DNA of 64,000 nt from Madurella fahalii (Eukaryota; Ascomycota; Sordariomycetes; Sordariales): positions 5,890,001 to 5,954,000 of the forward strand of contig CM056874.1 of the NCBI GenBank assembly GCA_029876055.1, read 5' to 3'. A model generated the notes under the pieces. The model was not told the origin of the DNA, searched no databases, and saw only the letters and a program-made list of their open reading frames with translations. Position numbers and translations under genes: made by a program. This document shows, piece by piece, positions 35,701-46,952 of the stretch (positions are counted from its first letter, which is position 1; each line of letters begins with the position of its first letter).

Positions 35701-36391
35701 ACATGGCGTCTCTCTATGGCCGCAACTTCTGCCCTCTGATGATGAGCGACATTAAGCTTCCGGATGGACGCCATTGTCTCCGTGTTTCAGATTTATTTTC
35801 ATCCACTAGCAACACAGGAACTAGGGCTGGCTGCAGCTCTGGTAGGTAGGGCCGGTACGTATCTGACTGAATACCTGGCTGAGGTACTCCGGTACCTAGG
35901 TACGGCAGAGTACCGTACCGTAGCATTGCAGCCCTGTTCTTCCGCGGCATCGCGGTCCAGTCCACGCTAGCTCGCTTCGCGGTACACGCACCCATGCCAT
36001 CTCCAGATTGCCGCGCCCGTAGCCAGTGCTCGCTCCGCGAGTCGGCTGGTGCATCATGGGTCTGCTGGTCGCGGCCACCCAGAGCCTATGATCCGCGCTG
36101 GTGATCCTGCGCCGAGGATAAGTATAACCTCTCTTCCCACCTCTCGTCGTTCTTGCTTGTCCATTCTCCGACATCCTCTCCTCAGCCCTCCAAAACCAAA
36201 CGACTCCTTGGGAGAGAGAGGTCTAGTCGAGACCGGCTTGTTTCCTCCTTTCATCTCTTTTGTCTTGCCATACACCAGCGGAGCCGGCCTCCCTCTTGTC
36301 CTCTGGAGGATACCACCCAAGCCTTTCGTGCTAATCTGTAATCTGCTGTGCTGTGTGTCCCAGTCGACACACTGCTTGACCAGTCGTCACC
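32715..36391. other. Long intergenic region
   Basis: About 3.7 kb between two plus-strand genes with no gene I can support. ORFs of 100-204 codons at 33209-33823 (+) and 34549-35145 (-) have no recognisable domain. A GTAC-rich group of imperfect palindromes lies at 35641-35932. The last few hundred bases are probably the promoter and leader of the gene at 36392. Confidence 0.55.
35641..35932. repeat. GTAC-rich imperfect palindrome cluster
   Basis: Includes GACTGGTACGTACCGGTC (35641-35658, perfect over the central ten bases) and a series of GGTAC/GTACC units at 35853-35932 such as GGTACCTAGGTACGG. Similar GTAC-rich patches occur at about 3762-3779, 14636-14656 and 16361-16390. They could be regulatory, a decayed mobile element, or simple-sequence drift. 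Confidence 0.35.
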
Positions 36392-38226
36392 ATGTCCACG
36401 TACGTTCCCCAATTTCGAATGGCTTGACAGCTCGACGTACTGACCCTGAACACAGTCTGGCAGCGGATGTCGCTTTCGACTTCACTTTCCCACCATGCGA
36501 TCCCACCACCCCTCCAAGCTTTTCCTTTGATCCGTCTCTTCTAGAGATTCCTTTCAACCCGGGCCACGCTCGCTCCAGTTCGCATGGATCCGTCTATTCC
36601 TTTGAGTCGTCGCCCTCCGACTCGGTCACGACGGTCAGCACGCGCCGGACCACTCCGGCGCGGTCGCCCATCCGGACTCATGGGCCTCTTCTCCTGCCCA
36701 AGATCCGGAGCCAAGACCAGGCCATCAACCCCTCCAGCATTCCCGCCCGGGCGCCCAAGCGTGCCAGGACCTCTCCGGGCCCCGTCGGGCCCAATAAGAG
36801 CGCTTACCGTCCCTCGCACACCCGGAGCCACACCAATCCCGAGGCCATTTCCTTCGCTGCATTTCCTTTTCCTGAAGATGCCAACCCAGCTCCGCTGCTG
36901 TGCTCGCCCGTGACTTTCACCCGGGACGCATCGGCCATGCACTCGAGGCGGGCGTCGTCCTGCAGCCTCGACAATACCTCGCTCAACAGCTTCCCGGCGT
37001 ACCACCCAATGCCCGCATACGTCCCTGCCCGGGCCAGCAGCAGTCCCACTCCCCCACCGCAACCCCAGGTCCATCTCTCCCAGCCGGAGCCGTTCCTCTA
37101 CCAGCAGCAGTACATGCCGCGGGCGCCGTCACCTCTGGCTGCCGCCGCTCCCATCACCGCGCAGGTTGATATGGCTCCTGCCACTACCCTCTTCTCATAC
37201 CTCACCTCCCCCAACCCTGCTCCGTCCCTGGTCCGCACCATTTCTTTCCCGCTTCGCGACCCCCACACCAAGCACTTCTGGTGGGACGTACGGCAGATCC
37301 GCCCCTGGGCCTCTTTCACCGCTGCCTCTATCCTCTCCCTGCCCGGCGCGTCGGCCTGCCTCTCCATGCCTGTCTCCTCCACCCTGCTCCCCAACCCGGT
37401 AACAACCCAACGGCATCCGGAGACGGAGTCGGCCCTGCATGCCATCTACGCAGCGCACTACCTCCCCAAGCTTAACAACGCGCTGGCGCTGTGCTCGCAG
37501 CGCCCGCTGAAGCTGTCTGTCCCGTCCAAGACGGCCTCGGCCGTGGCCATGGCGGGCGGCAACAGCAACCAGCACCCGGGCATGGCGACCGACTGCATGT
37601 TTGTCGCCAACGTCGCCGGCGAGGCCGCTTCAGCGGCCGCCATCTTTGGCGGCAAGCCCACCGCGCGCGTCGTGGGGCTGGTCAAGAGCTTCGACCGCTT
37701 CAACACTGGCATGCGCGTCGAGGGCAACGTCAAGCGCGTCGAGTACCTCCGCGGTCTGGCCCACCTGCACCACGCCATGCGGGAACACGGCTGCCGGTAC
37801 GGGTTCATCCTGACTGAGATTGAGCTGGTGTTTGTGCGCAATGGCGGCGAGACGACGCCGCACTTTGGGTACCTCGAGGTCGGCAGCGTGCAGCTGGCGA
37901 ACGCCAACGAGACCGCGGGCGTCGACGGCGGAGACGTCACCCCCGCGGATCCGGAGCAGGCGCAGATGACGGCCTGCTTGGCCCTCTGGGGCTTGTGCAT
38001 GCTGGCTGGGGACGAGCCCATGCCGGGCATGGCGCACTGGAAGGCCGAGATTGGCGCCCCCGCCGAGGGCACCCGGCGCAAGGCGCTGCCGAGGGACGAC
38101 TGGATGCCGCAGCCGCAGCTGGCTGAGAAGAGGGAGGCTAAGAGGTCGCGAGGGTGGGTGTGGCCCGAGGATGCGATTGGGAGGAGAGAGCTTGGGAAGA
38201 GGGGGATCAAGTATGGTGCTTGCTGA
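36392..38226 (+). CDS. Unrecognised protein with conserved FWWDVRQIRPW core
   Basis: Two exons: an 8-nt first coding exon 36392-36399 (ATGTCCAC, donor GTACGT) and 36456-38226, total 1779 nt, 592 residues starting MSTLAADVAFDF. The 56-nt intron has a TACTGAC branch site. The N-terminal 300 residues are Pro/Ser-rich disorder with a basic PKRARTS patch that could be a nuclear signal. The C-terminal half is folded and begins VRTISFPLRDPHTKHFWWDV, then RQIRPWASFTAASILSLPG. It contains an alpha/beta-looking stretch with DCMFVANVAGEA, GLVKSFDRFNTGMRVEGN and RYGFILTEIELVFVRNGG. I recall similar unnamed proteins in filamentous ascomycetes but not a function. It has no signal peptide or membrane helix. 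Confidence 0.8.
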
Positions 38227-39217
38227 GCGAGTTGCCTGCCTAGTTGGATTGCATCGGATGGGAGTGTGAGGGAAATGAGATGGAATGACTTGGATAGTGA
38301 TTTTAGATGGATAATAATGGCCCTGGGCTTTGGGAAAGGGAGGGGGGGGTCTGGAATTCCTGTTCCGCAGGGACCACCAGTACATAGCACAGATGGGCTT
38401 GATGACGTTACGACTGGCTCGGATGATTGTCATGACCGTTGCATTACTGGGAGGGATGGGTTGAATCATGGGCTAGGGGAGTTGGAGGTTTAATAGTTGA
38501 TATTACTTGCTTAATACACCTTGAAATGATTGAAAATCAACCTCGCAGCGTTGGCAACTTTGTAACCTGTCGGCTGTATGTTGGAGTTCGGACCGGTGGC
38601 CGGGCTATCTCCGTTTTGTCGCCCGGTCGGCGCCGTAAGTTGTTAAGCCTAAACTCTGGCTCAGGCGGCGAGAAGCCCAGCTTTACCTCAGGAACCTCTT
38701 GGTCTACCTCCATGGGATCTGTTGGCGTATGCTTCGGATTATTTATCTTGCTATGGGTGGGACGTCCTGACACAAACAAGCATGATAACGGACACAGTAA
38801 TTGTCCCCGGAGAAGGGTTACCGAGGTCGGAAGTGCTACTGGGTAATGCGTGCTTGACATTGGCCACGTCGGTTGTATCAACACGTAAACGAGGCAGAGG
38901 AGGCCTTTCAATCCGTGGCAAGTGAGGTTAGTTCTGAACAGCAAGTATCTTGTTTATTTAAAGAAACTTTTATATACAAAACTAAGGGTAAAGTTGTTCG
39001 GTCCATTCGCAGGCCCGACAATTGCTTGGGCGGCACGGGCACTTGCCTGGTTACCAAAGTAGTTAAGGCTAAGCGGCTTCAGCCCCCGAGCATGACCTGC
39101 AACCTTCAACTCAACACTCAATCTCCGCGAACACCTCACTCTTGAGAGGATTTCGTTGACACTATTTTATCGGTTGCCACATGCCAGCTTCAAGCAGGCT
39201 TTATTACCGTCAAAACG
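38227..39217. other. Intergenic region
   Basis: 3' flank of the preceding gene and promoter of the BTB gene. No gene recognised; small ORFs lack domain signals. Confidence 0.55.
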
Positions 39218-40592
39218 ATGGCATCTTACAGTTACGCCGAGTAAGTGTTGGTTACTCCGCGCTGTAAGCGCCGACGTTTACATCGCAACGTGCTAACGAC
39301 CGCTTCACCATGATAGCGACCTCGGTACCGACACGGTCACCTTGCTTGTTGGCCCCGATCATCAAAAGTTCGTTGTGCACAAGAACCTGTTGGTCAGCCA
39401 GTCAAGCTTCTTTAGGGGCGCCTTGGCCACCAACCTTTTCCGCGAAGCCGTAGAAGGGGTCATGACATTAGAGACAGATGACCCGGACGCGTTCCGTCTT
39501 CTCGTCGGCTGGCTCTATCGAGGTCATATCCCGCGTGTGCAGCTTTACATCACCAAACCCGACTTCTCCATTCAAGACACGGCACAGCCCTCTTCCACAG
39601 CTGGTAGAGTCACTCCGCCATTGTCCATAAAAGAGAGCGTTAACGTACGATTCACGCTCGAAAACCGGGACTTTGAGGGAAGCCAAGCGATCGCCGGACA
39701 CTTGTCATTCCACCCTACCTACAAGTCGTTTTCTCCGGAGGAGATCAGACTTGCCGACTACGAGGCCGTTGCCGCGGCGGAACCCCCGCGCCGCGACATC
39801 GCCATCACGCCTAAAGTCCGCCGGGACTGGTTGAATGGGAAACCGGGCACCCCGATGACCGGTGAAGCTGTTTCCGCCGTCAACACACCCAGCACAGAAA
39901 CTGCGGATCGCGAAGCAGTCAAGAGCAATGAGCAACAGGCTTCGGAGCGCCCAAGCTTTACTTTTCGAATGAAAAGGTCGCCACAACGTCACTCGGACTC
40001 GGAGGGGTCAGACTTAGACGAGTCAGACGAAGAGCAAGAGCAAGTGGTGGATTACGAGGGCTGGACTTTCCCGGTCGGATTTGAACCGGCGGCGGTAGCC
40101 ACCGCGAGCTGGCTCAACTGGAAAGCTCAGCCCGGCTACCTCCTCTTTACATCGCACGAACAAGCGTCTAAAGAGGCCGACAGCCACCAGTTCCGTCTGG
40201 TCAAGCTCATTGCCCTAGCCGAGAAACTCTGCTGGGATAAGCTGTTCAACGCGGCCATGGACGCCTATCTGGACGGCGAGCGTCTCATGCGCCGCACGTC
40301 TGTGCCCCTCGCCCATCTCCAGGTGGCCTACACAAAGTGCTGCGAGACATCTCCGTTCCGCAGGCTCCTATTCGACATGGTACACTACGAGGCCACGATA
40401 TACAAGACACACTGGCGGTATCTAGAGCTCAGCCTGACCTGCGGGGATTTCGTGGCGGACCTGCTTAGGCGGTTAGATCATGAGGCTTGGGTGCCTGGGA
40501 AGCCTCCATATGACAAACTGGCGGATCCGCTCGAGAACAGGTCGTGCATCTACCACCGCCACGAAGAGTGGACGGGCACGGCATGTTTCTGA
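39218..40592 (+). CDS. BTB/POZ-domain protein
   Basis: Two exons, 39218-39240 (23 nt) and 39317-40592, total 1299 nt, 432 residues starting MASYSYADDLG. Residues about 10-95 are a BTB/POZ domain: VTLLVGPDHQKFVVHKNLL, SSFFRGALATNLFREA, LETDDPDAFRLLVGWLYRG. The domain is interrupted by an insertion of roughly 170 residues that is charged and partly disordered, before YEGWTFP and the second helical half (FRLVKLIALAEKLCWDKLFNAAMDAYLDGERL). The layout is that of the many fungal BTB proteins of unknown role. BTB domains dimerise and often recruit cullin-3 ubiquitin ligases. A Cul3-adaptor function is possible but not shown. Confidence 0.85.
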
Positions 40593-41564
40593 GGCCGATA
40601 GTTAAGAGTAAAAGGGTAACACCGGCAAGTGATCGGAGCTTGGGTATTTCCAAGTCTCGTTTCCTACCGGCCGGATTTAAGAAACCTACTTGACAGGCAC
40701 TTGGTGTCGAAATTGCTGTTATTCTGTTTGGGAAGGGTTTGGGCATTTGGCTCTAGTGTGTTGAGTTGATCTGTGGGTGGAGAGGTATGGTTGGGTTCTC
40801 TTGCACATGATACCTATTGCCATGATCAAGGTTGTGGTACCATTTGATGAAGTCGTTATGCCAGTGTTCAAATGGCCGGATTCACCACATGTCTGCCGCG
40901 TCCCATCTTCCCGGTTGCGTTTGCGGAGCTGCAGAGGGCAACGGCAAGGGTTAGGGCTGAAGTTGTGATATCATGCTGACTAAACGTCTTCATCTCGTCT
41001 TTCCACATTTCATTTCCATGCTGCACAGAGCCCTGTGCACTGTCAAGTAAGGCAAAGCAGGAAATACCTCAATTGCAAATGCAAATATGCTGCTTAGGAT
41101 TTATTTAGCAGCCGGTTAGTTCGCGTGTGCTGCGCTGCGCTAGTGGTTGTGTCGCTGCCTTGAGCTGAACCAAGCGTTTGGAAAGGACGCCCGTGCAAAC
41201 AATAGCTGCAATCAATAGCTTTTCAATCAATTGAGCAAGCCTGCCCTGGACGCAAAGAAACGGGGTAATTCATATATCAAGAAGCTTAGAGACACTTGAG
41301 ACAAACAGGAAACCCAGGCAAATTAGCAAGAGTCAAAAGAAACAACTCTTTCCCTTCAAACCTGCGACTTAATTCCGGCTGCAAACGCCAGGCCAGGCAG
41401 CGGACGCCGCGAGCGCAGCGCCCGTCACAGAGGGTTCGACCAAATCTTGACCTGTTATTGCGGACGCCAAGCGCTGAAGTCCCAACACCCATCTGGCCTG
41501 TCTTCATTTGATAATCGCAAATTATCGAGGACATGTCCGGCGACCATGATTGCCTTGTTCACAA
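40593..41564. other. Intergenic region with telobox-like motif
   Basis: Between two plus-strand genes. A telomere-like AGGGTTAGGG lies at 40947-40956. No gene recognised. Confidence 0.55.
40947..40956 (+). promoter_or_regulatory. Telobox-like AGGGTTAGGG
   Basis: Shorter variant of the double telomere motif seen elsewhere in the window, about 610 bp before the SAS4-domain gene. Function inferred only from recurrence. Confidence 0.3.
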
Positions 41565-43330
41565 ATGGCAATGACTACCTCTGTGACCCGCTCGAGACGA
41601 GCTGAGGGTCTTCATCTGTCGCATTCCAAGATTCCGAATGGCCATCACCATCGCCTGATCGCGAACACCACCGCGAAGCCGACACAAAACAACCAGCAAT
41701 TTCCCGTCAATCCACCCCGCGCAAAGCGGCCGCTCGAGGCCCCTGGACGTGACTGCGACCCGATCGTGCCTAAGAGGGCAAGGTTTACGACAGGAATCGC
41801 CGTCGAGATCCCCGCGAGACCGTCTTTCCACGCTCGGTTTACCTCGAGAGAGCCCGCCGACGCGAGGTCGCCCCAAGCGCCACCCCCCAAACCCACTATC
41901 GCGGGCCGCCCCAAATCACCGAGTCATTCGCGCGCCACCCCTCCTGCTGCCAATGCCGCTGCAAATGCCACCCTTCCCAGCGCCCAACAGCAGCCGGCTC
42001 TCACGAGACACCAAGAAAAGGTCGCCAATGGGTTGAAGCACGAGCTCGACAGGTTACAGCCGAGTGCGGCAGACACCAAAGACCAGGGCCGGAAACTACG
42101 GTCACAGGAGGCAACCCGCTTCAAGAGCGAACTCTCGGCCTATTTCCCCGACTACGATGAAGTCATTGGCAACGACCCTAAAGAACATCGTAAGCGACTT
42201 GACGTCAATTTCCTGAAACTTCTCGCGAAATCCTTTTGAGCCAATTGCTGACGCGTGTGCTTTTGTTCTCTGCAGACATCTTGAACCTAGACACCCCGAT
42301 TGTCGTCGTCAATTCGAAATCCGATGCCGCTCCACCCAATTCCGACTCCCAACCCCACCCGCCACGGCGAGAAACATACCCCGTGAGAAGTTACAGCGAT
42401 GCATTATTCACAGACCTATTCGACGCGCAGCGCGTCGACCCGATTGTCCCCTTCCTCAACGAGCGCAAATCGCTCGAGGACCCGCTGCCAGACTCCTTAT
42501 TTGAGCCCGCGCACAAAAAGGCCGAGCGGCTGGAGCGCTCGATCCGCAACTCGGAAAAGGGGCGTGCCCAGCATGAAAAGGACCAGATCATCCGGCTGCT
42601 GGACGGCCTGCAGGGACACGACTGGCTGCGGGTGATGGGGGTTAGCGGCATTACAGAGAGCCGGAAAAAGCAGTTTGAGCCGGCGCGAGAACACTTCATC
42701 AAAGGCTGCCAGGCCATCCTCGAGAAGTTCCGGAGATGGGCCGCCGAGGAGAAGAGGCGGAAACAAGAAAAGGACCGAGCCGCTGCTGAGGCCGGCCGGC
42801 AGGCCGAGCGGGAAGCTGCTGCCAGTGAGGAGAAGGACCTGGAATCTGGTGAGGCAGACGAAGGTTCTGTCGGCGAAGATGAGGAAATAGCAGATAGTGA
42901 TGCCGATATGGAAGACGGCGACGGCGAACCCGATGGCGAACCCCCTGACGATAGCGACGTCGATGCCACAATTGCCAAGCAGCTTCGCGAAGAGGCGCTG
43001 GCAGCGGCAAAGAAAACGACATCGAGGCGGGGCCAGGGACAGGGACGGGGACGTGGCCGGGGCAGGAGGACGCCACCACCACGCAAGTCGCCGCCCGTCA
43101 AGACAGCGCCCGAACCGACCAAGGAATTCACGTCTTTCTTCGCGAAGCGCTACCAGCGTGATGCCGCATTGAACACGAACCGGCGGAGAGGTCGAAAGGT
43201 CATGGCATGGGGACACCCGGTACCCGATGTGGAAGAGGCGGATTGGGAACTCCCTGCGGAATATCGCAACGAGGATGCCCTAAAATCCCGTGCCAGGAGA
43301 AGACGGAGGGATAAGAGGGGGCGGCATTGA
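41565..43330 (+). CDS. SAS4-domain chromatin protein
   Basis: Two exons, 41565-42189 and 42276-43330, total 1680 nt, 559 residues. The frame upstream of the ATG at 41565 starts only from a TTG, so MAMTTSVTRSRR is taken as the N-terminus. Residues about 245-375 match the Something-About-Silencing complex subunit 4 domain: RSYSDALFTDLFDA, SIRNSEKGRAQHEKDQI, RLLDGLQGHDWLRVMGVSGI, then a long basic helix EKFRRWAAEEKRRKQEK. In yeast Sas4 joins Sas2 and Sas5 in a MYST H4K16 acetyltransferase. Outside the domain are a basic KRPLEAPGRDCDPIVPKRAR motif, a long acidic stretch (SGEADEGSVGEDEE), an RGG-like tract (GQGQGRGRGRGR) and an Arg/Lys C-terminus, all suited to a nuclear protein. Confidence 0.85.
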
Positions 43331-44311
43331 ACGGGTCTTTGCAATGGGCTGTTAGGTTATTTCTGGGACTGTATGTTATTTGAAATATCATTTGGAGGGG
43401 AGGCAAAGGGGGACATCACATCACACAGCGGTTGCTTGTAGCTCAAATATCTGGAAGAGCATTTTCCCTCTCCGGTGAGGCATGTTGCAGAATAACAGAC
43501 TGCGGCTTGTGATGTTTTCAGGGAGGTATCCCGTAGCATTCAGTTGCCATGGATTGGCGGTCAAAGGAACAAAGTTGAACGTGTTTATTGCCCAGCACTT
43601 GTGGAATCTTGCTTGTGCAAACTTGGAGTGTGTGGTGGGAAGAGAGAGTTACGACACTGACGAAATCCTGTGGCGGCACTTTGCTCCGATTTAAACTGGG
43701 CGTGCTTGGCAGGACGGCATATTCCGGGTTTAATCACGTACAGTGTTATTATGACAATGGATAACTTTGCATACCGTGCATTTACAAGTTACAACAAATA
43801 TGAGAACATCACCTTCACCAAGCATCCTTCGTTTCTCAAATTATATCAGCTTGGTACGGTATATATATTACCTAGCATTCCTCTCCGGACAAATTTCATC
43901 CAAGTTGCTCTGGACATCTTCTACACAGCACCCTCTATATAACTCTCAACACCAGCATAACTCCCTGTGAAGAGCGTGCACGGGCCTTTCAACTTGGTGG
44001 TTGGATCTCCTCTATCAGGTCTCTCTGATTCTCCACGTATAAGCCATGTTTCAAAGTTAATTCAGTTAGCCCCCAAGGTGTGCTGGCATCTCAAGCCGTG
44101 CCTGGCGCGGTCAAGGGCTGCTGGTTGGTTGATTCTTCAACACCGTGTTAACACGGCGTGTAAGTCTCCTATCGCACAGTTCTATAGATGGAATGACTCA
44201 ACTCCTTCACACAAATAAATTTTCCCAACTTCTCGAAATTCTTTCGCCATTTTTTCTTAGGCAATCCCGTCTCGAGTCACCTTTTTCAAATTCCCCAAAT
44301 CGACAACCGAG
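43331..44311. other. Intergenic region, relatively AT-rich
   Basis: 3' flank of the SAS4-domain gene and leader of the RBR gene. The part from about 43740 to 44300 is more AT-rich than the surroundings. Short ORFs here have no recognisable product. Confidence 0.55.
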
Positions 44312-45386
44312 ATGGAGAACAACATGAACCAAGAACACCAGGTATGTGGATGAAATTTGGTTCCATCCTACTAAGTACATTCAGTTAACATGATTTAAGT
44401 GCGTTGTCTGTGGCGACAGCTTCCTCCTGCTAGCAGGCGGAGGCGTGGTCGGCGTCTGCCACAACGGGCACGACTGGTGCCGCGACTGTCTCGCTGCCGC
44501 TGTGGAGGTGGCGGTTCGCAACATCAGCGACGTCACCTGCATGCCGCCAAGGTGCTGCGGCGACCGGATTCTTCCCTTGGACGGGATTTGGGACCCCCAG
44601 ACCCATCCTGCACTCCGCGTTCTCAGCTACGGAACCCGGGCTTCTTAGGAAGAAGCTGCCCGTAGGCTACGGGAGGTACGAGGCACCCAAGGGTACCAGG
44701 TCGACCGCAGCGTCATCCGGGTCGCCATGAACTCGCGGAATCCGCTCTACCAGTTCTGTCAGCGGTGCCACCGGCTGGTGGCCACGTTCGGCGGCTGCAA
44801 CCACATGTCGTGAGTATCATCCTCTCTGCCCCGAAGAAAAATCTCTGAGTGCTTAGACATTACAGCTGCGTCTGCGGCCACCACTTCTGCATCATCTGTG
44901 GTGAGCGGTGGCCCGAGGACGGTGGTGGAGCGGGGCAAGCGCCGCTTCCTCTGTGCCACCCCTTCTACGGCGCAGAGGAAGAGCACGAGCTCCGGGTCCC
45001 GGCAGCGATTCAAGAGCGGCTCGACGCCGAGGCCCGTATCCCTCCCCCAGCGGTAAGCATATGCGTCCCGACGTGATATCCTCCCGACACCCGAGTTAAC
45101 AAGACGATAGTTCTCGTACGACACGACAGAGGCCATTGTCTGCCATCACAATGCCAGTCGGATGTTGTGCCTGAGGCTGAGGCGGGATCTCGACCGAGCG
45201 GAGAGGGGGCGATCAAGGTGTGACGTCTGCGGGCGGGTCTTCCGGGGCTTTCTTTTGCAGTGCCAGGACTGCTCGACCCTCCTGTGCCTCGACTGCAGGG
45301 ACGCCATCTGGGACGAACGCCTCTGGCCGTTCGATACGGGATCACTGCGCTTCCCCCCTTGGATGAGACCTGGAGAATGGAGATGA
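44312..45386 (+). pseudogene. RBR-type (RING1-IBR-RING2) ubiquitin ligase with in-frame TAG
   Basis: Four exons, 44312-44341, 44400-44809, 44866-45052 and 45111-45386, total 903 nt, all with GT-AG introns and frame kept throughout. A single TAG at 44646-44648 interrupts an otherwise open frame of 301 codons. RING1: CVVCGDSF, then CHNGHDWCRDCL and MPPRCCGDRI. After the stop the frame continues as EEAARRLREVRG and reaches a RING2-like unit, FCQRCHRLVATFGGCNHMSC then CGHHFCIICGERW, with a further Cys pair set (CDVCGRVF, LQCQDCSTLLCLDC) near the C-terminus. RBR ligases pass ubiquitin through a Cys in RING2. TAG differs from CAG (Gln) by one C-to-T change. It may be a true pseudogene, a strain-specific null allele or a sequence error. 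The intact length and splice sites suggest the break is recent. Confidence 0.75.
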
Positions 45387-46952
45387 GAGGAAGTTCTCGG
45401 GAGACGCGGGTCGCAATGACCTGTAATTCCGTTGCGGATATTGGGGGAAGATTCGGGGAAGCTCTTGGTGGACCTGTGCGTATGTTTTGTCTATGAATTT
45501 GGCAGTGCGACCCTACCGGATAGGGAACCAACCAGGCGCATTTAACGCATTGTACAACCTAATACCGGGGCATCGATCTTTCTTAAACAGGATGGTAATG
45601 TAATACCTGGGGATCACTTTTTACAATGCGGTATGTGGAACATTCAATGGGCTGCTTTTCCACTTGGTTTAAGCATGAGCCTGAGTGCTCGACTGCCATC
45701 AACGAAGACCACGGGCAGCCCAAAACCAAGCAAATCAGAAACAAGCTTGGCACACAGTGAGCCAGCTAATTCGCCGCCAGGGTGGACGGAAAGCGCTGAT
45801 CTAGTCGTTCAGGGTTAGACTATATCGCCGTACCTCTAACACGAGCTAGCTATCGTCATCATCAGGGTTCGCCATTAGACATCGTCGCTCTCAAGAGGAA
45901 AGACGCTTCCTGGACCGCAGGGAAATTTTCTTCGAACGGCTGGCAATCCATCTTTGGATGGCAGAAACTAGGCAGGTGTGTACGCCGGCAGTCGGCAGTT
46001 GTTGGTCAAGCTGGTGAAGTTTTATTAGGCATACCCTAGGTAATGCTTTGTTGGGCGTGGAGGGACGGTCAGCCGCTCGGGTTCTATCTGAGCTCCCTCT
46101 CTTCCCTCTTCGCCCTTATCTTCCCGACGAGACTTGCAATAAGCGTGGTCTGCAACCACTTAACCGTGCAGAGACCGAGGTACAACCCAACCGGGCCAAC
46201 CCCAACCGACATGGGCGCTAGTCGAGAAACTGGGGAAAGTGGGCCGTGGCGCTTGGTCTTTGTGCTACCCTGGCTTTGCGCGAACGGCGGCAAAACTCCG
46301 GCTGCGAACGGGAGCTCCGTTATCGACAGCCAAGAGCATAGTCGATTGCCTCACCTGCGTGTTTCTGGCTGTCGATCTCTCGCGTCGAACGACCTGGCAC
46401 TTTTGCACCGTGCAAGGTCCCATCGCGCCATTCGGTATTCTGCACAATAGGAACGCCTATTGTTCTGGGACGCCACGAATTGTATTGGCTTTGGCCCTTA
46501 GCTGCGCTGCGGCAAGTGCGCCGGCGCGCAGATCGCTTCTTGGTCGGTTATTTTTTTTCTGCTGAGGCACCGGGCAACCCGCTATTGCGCTCTACCCGCC
46601 TCTCGCTCGTACAGCATCTCTCGCTTTGCTGCTTGCGTAGTGTGCCCGGGCTTCGTCCCCGCCAGGTTTCTGCCCTCAGCCCTAAACCGTGCGTCGAGTC
46701 GCTCACCCGCATTCACCAGTGCCAGCGCAAGCCGTCGCGGAACGAGAACGAAGCACGAGCCGAATCACATTCTTCCGCTATTGTTGTTTCCCCGCGGGAT
46801 CGTATTTTCTGCCATGACAAAGTGAACCGCGTTGACCTTTCGAGCCTGCCGGCCCGACCGACCGTTTCCCTCCTCTGAAATCGGCCATTTCCCCTACCAC
46901 TCTCGAAGTCCCGCGTCGCGCATTGAATCGCCTGCCACCTATTCCATTTAAA
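45387..46952. other. Intergenic region and TAF2 promoter
   Basis: About 1.6 kb with no supportable gene; small ORFs (46043-46450, 46480-46878) lie in what is probably the promoter and leader of TAF2. Confidence 0.55.

Noticed and set aside
36049..36391. Open frame upstream of the 36392 start
   Set aside because: It requires reading through the splice acceptor; the ATGTCCAC exon with standard donor, branch and acceptor is more plausible.
37458..38390. Minus-strand ORF of 310 codons opposite the FWWD protein
   Set aside because: Shadow of the plus-strand gene whose splice junction and order are convincing.
44619..44648. 30-nt in-frame segment with GT and AG ends around the TAG of the RBR gene, as a possible intron
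   Set aside because: Too short for a fungal spliceosomal intron, donor GTTCTC is poor and no branch site fits.
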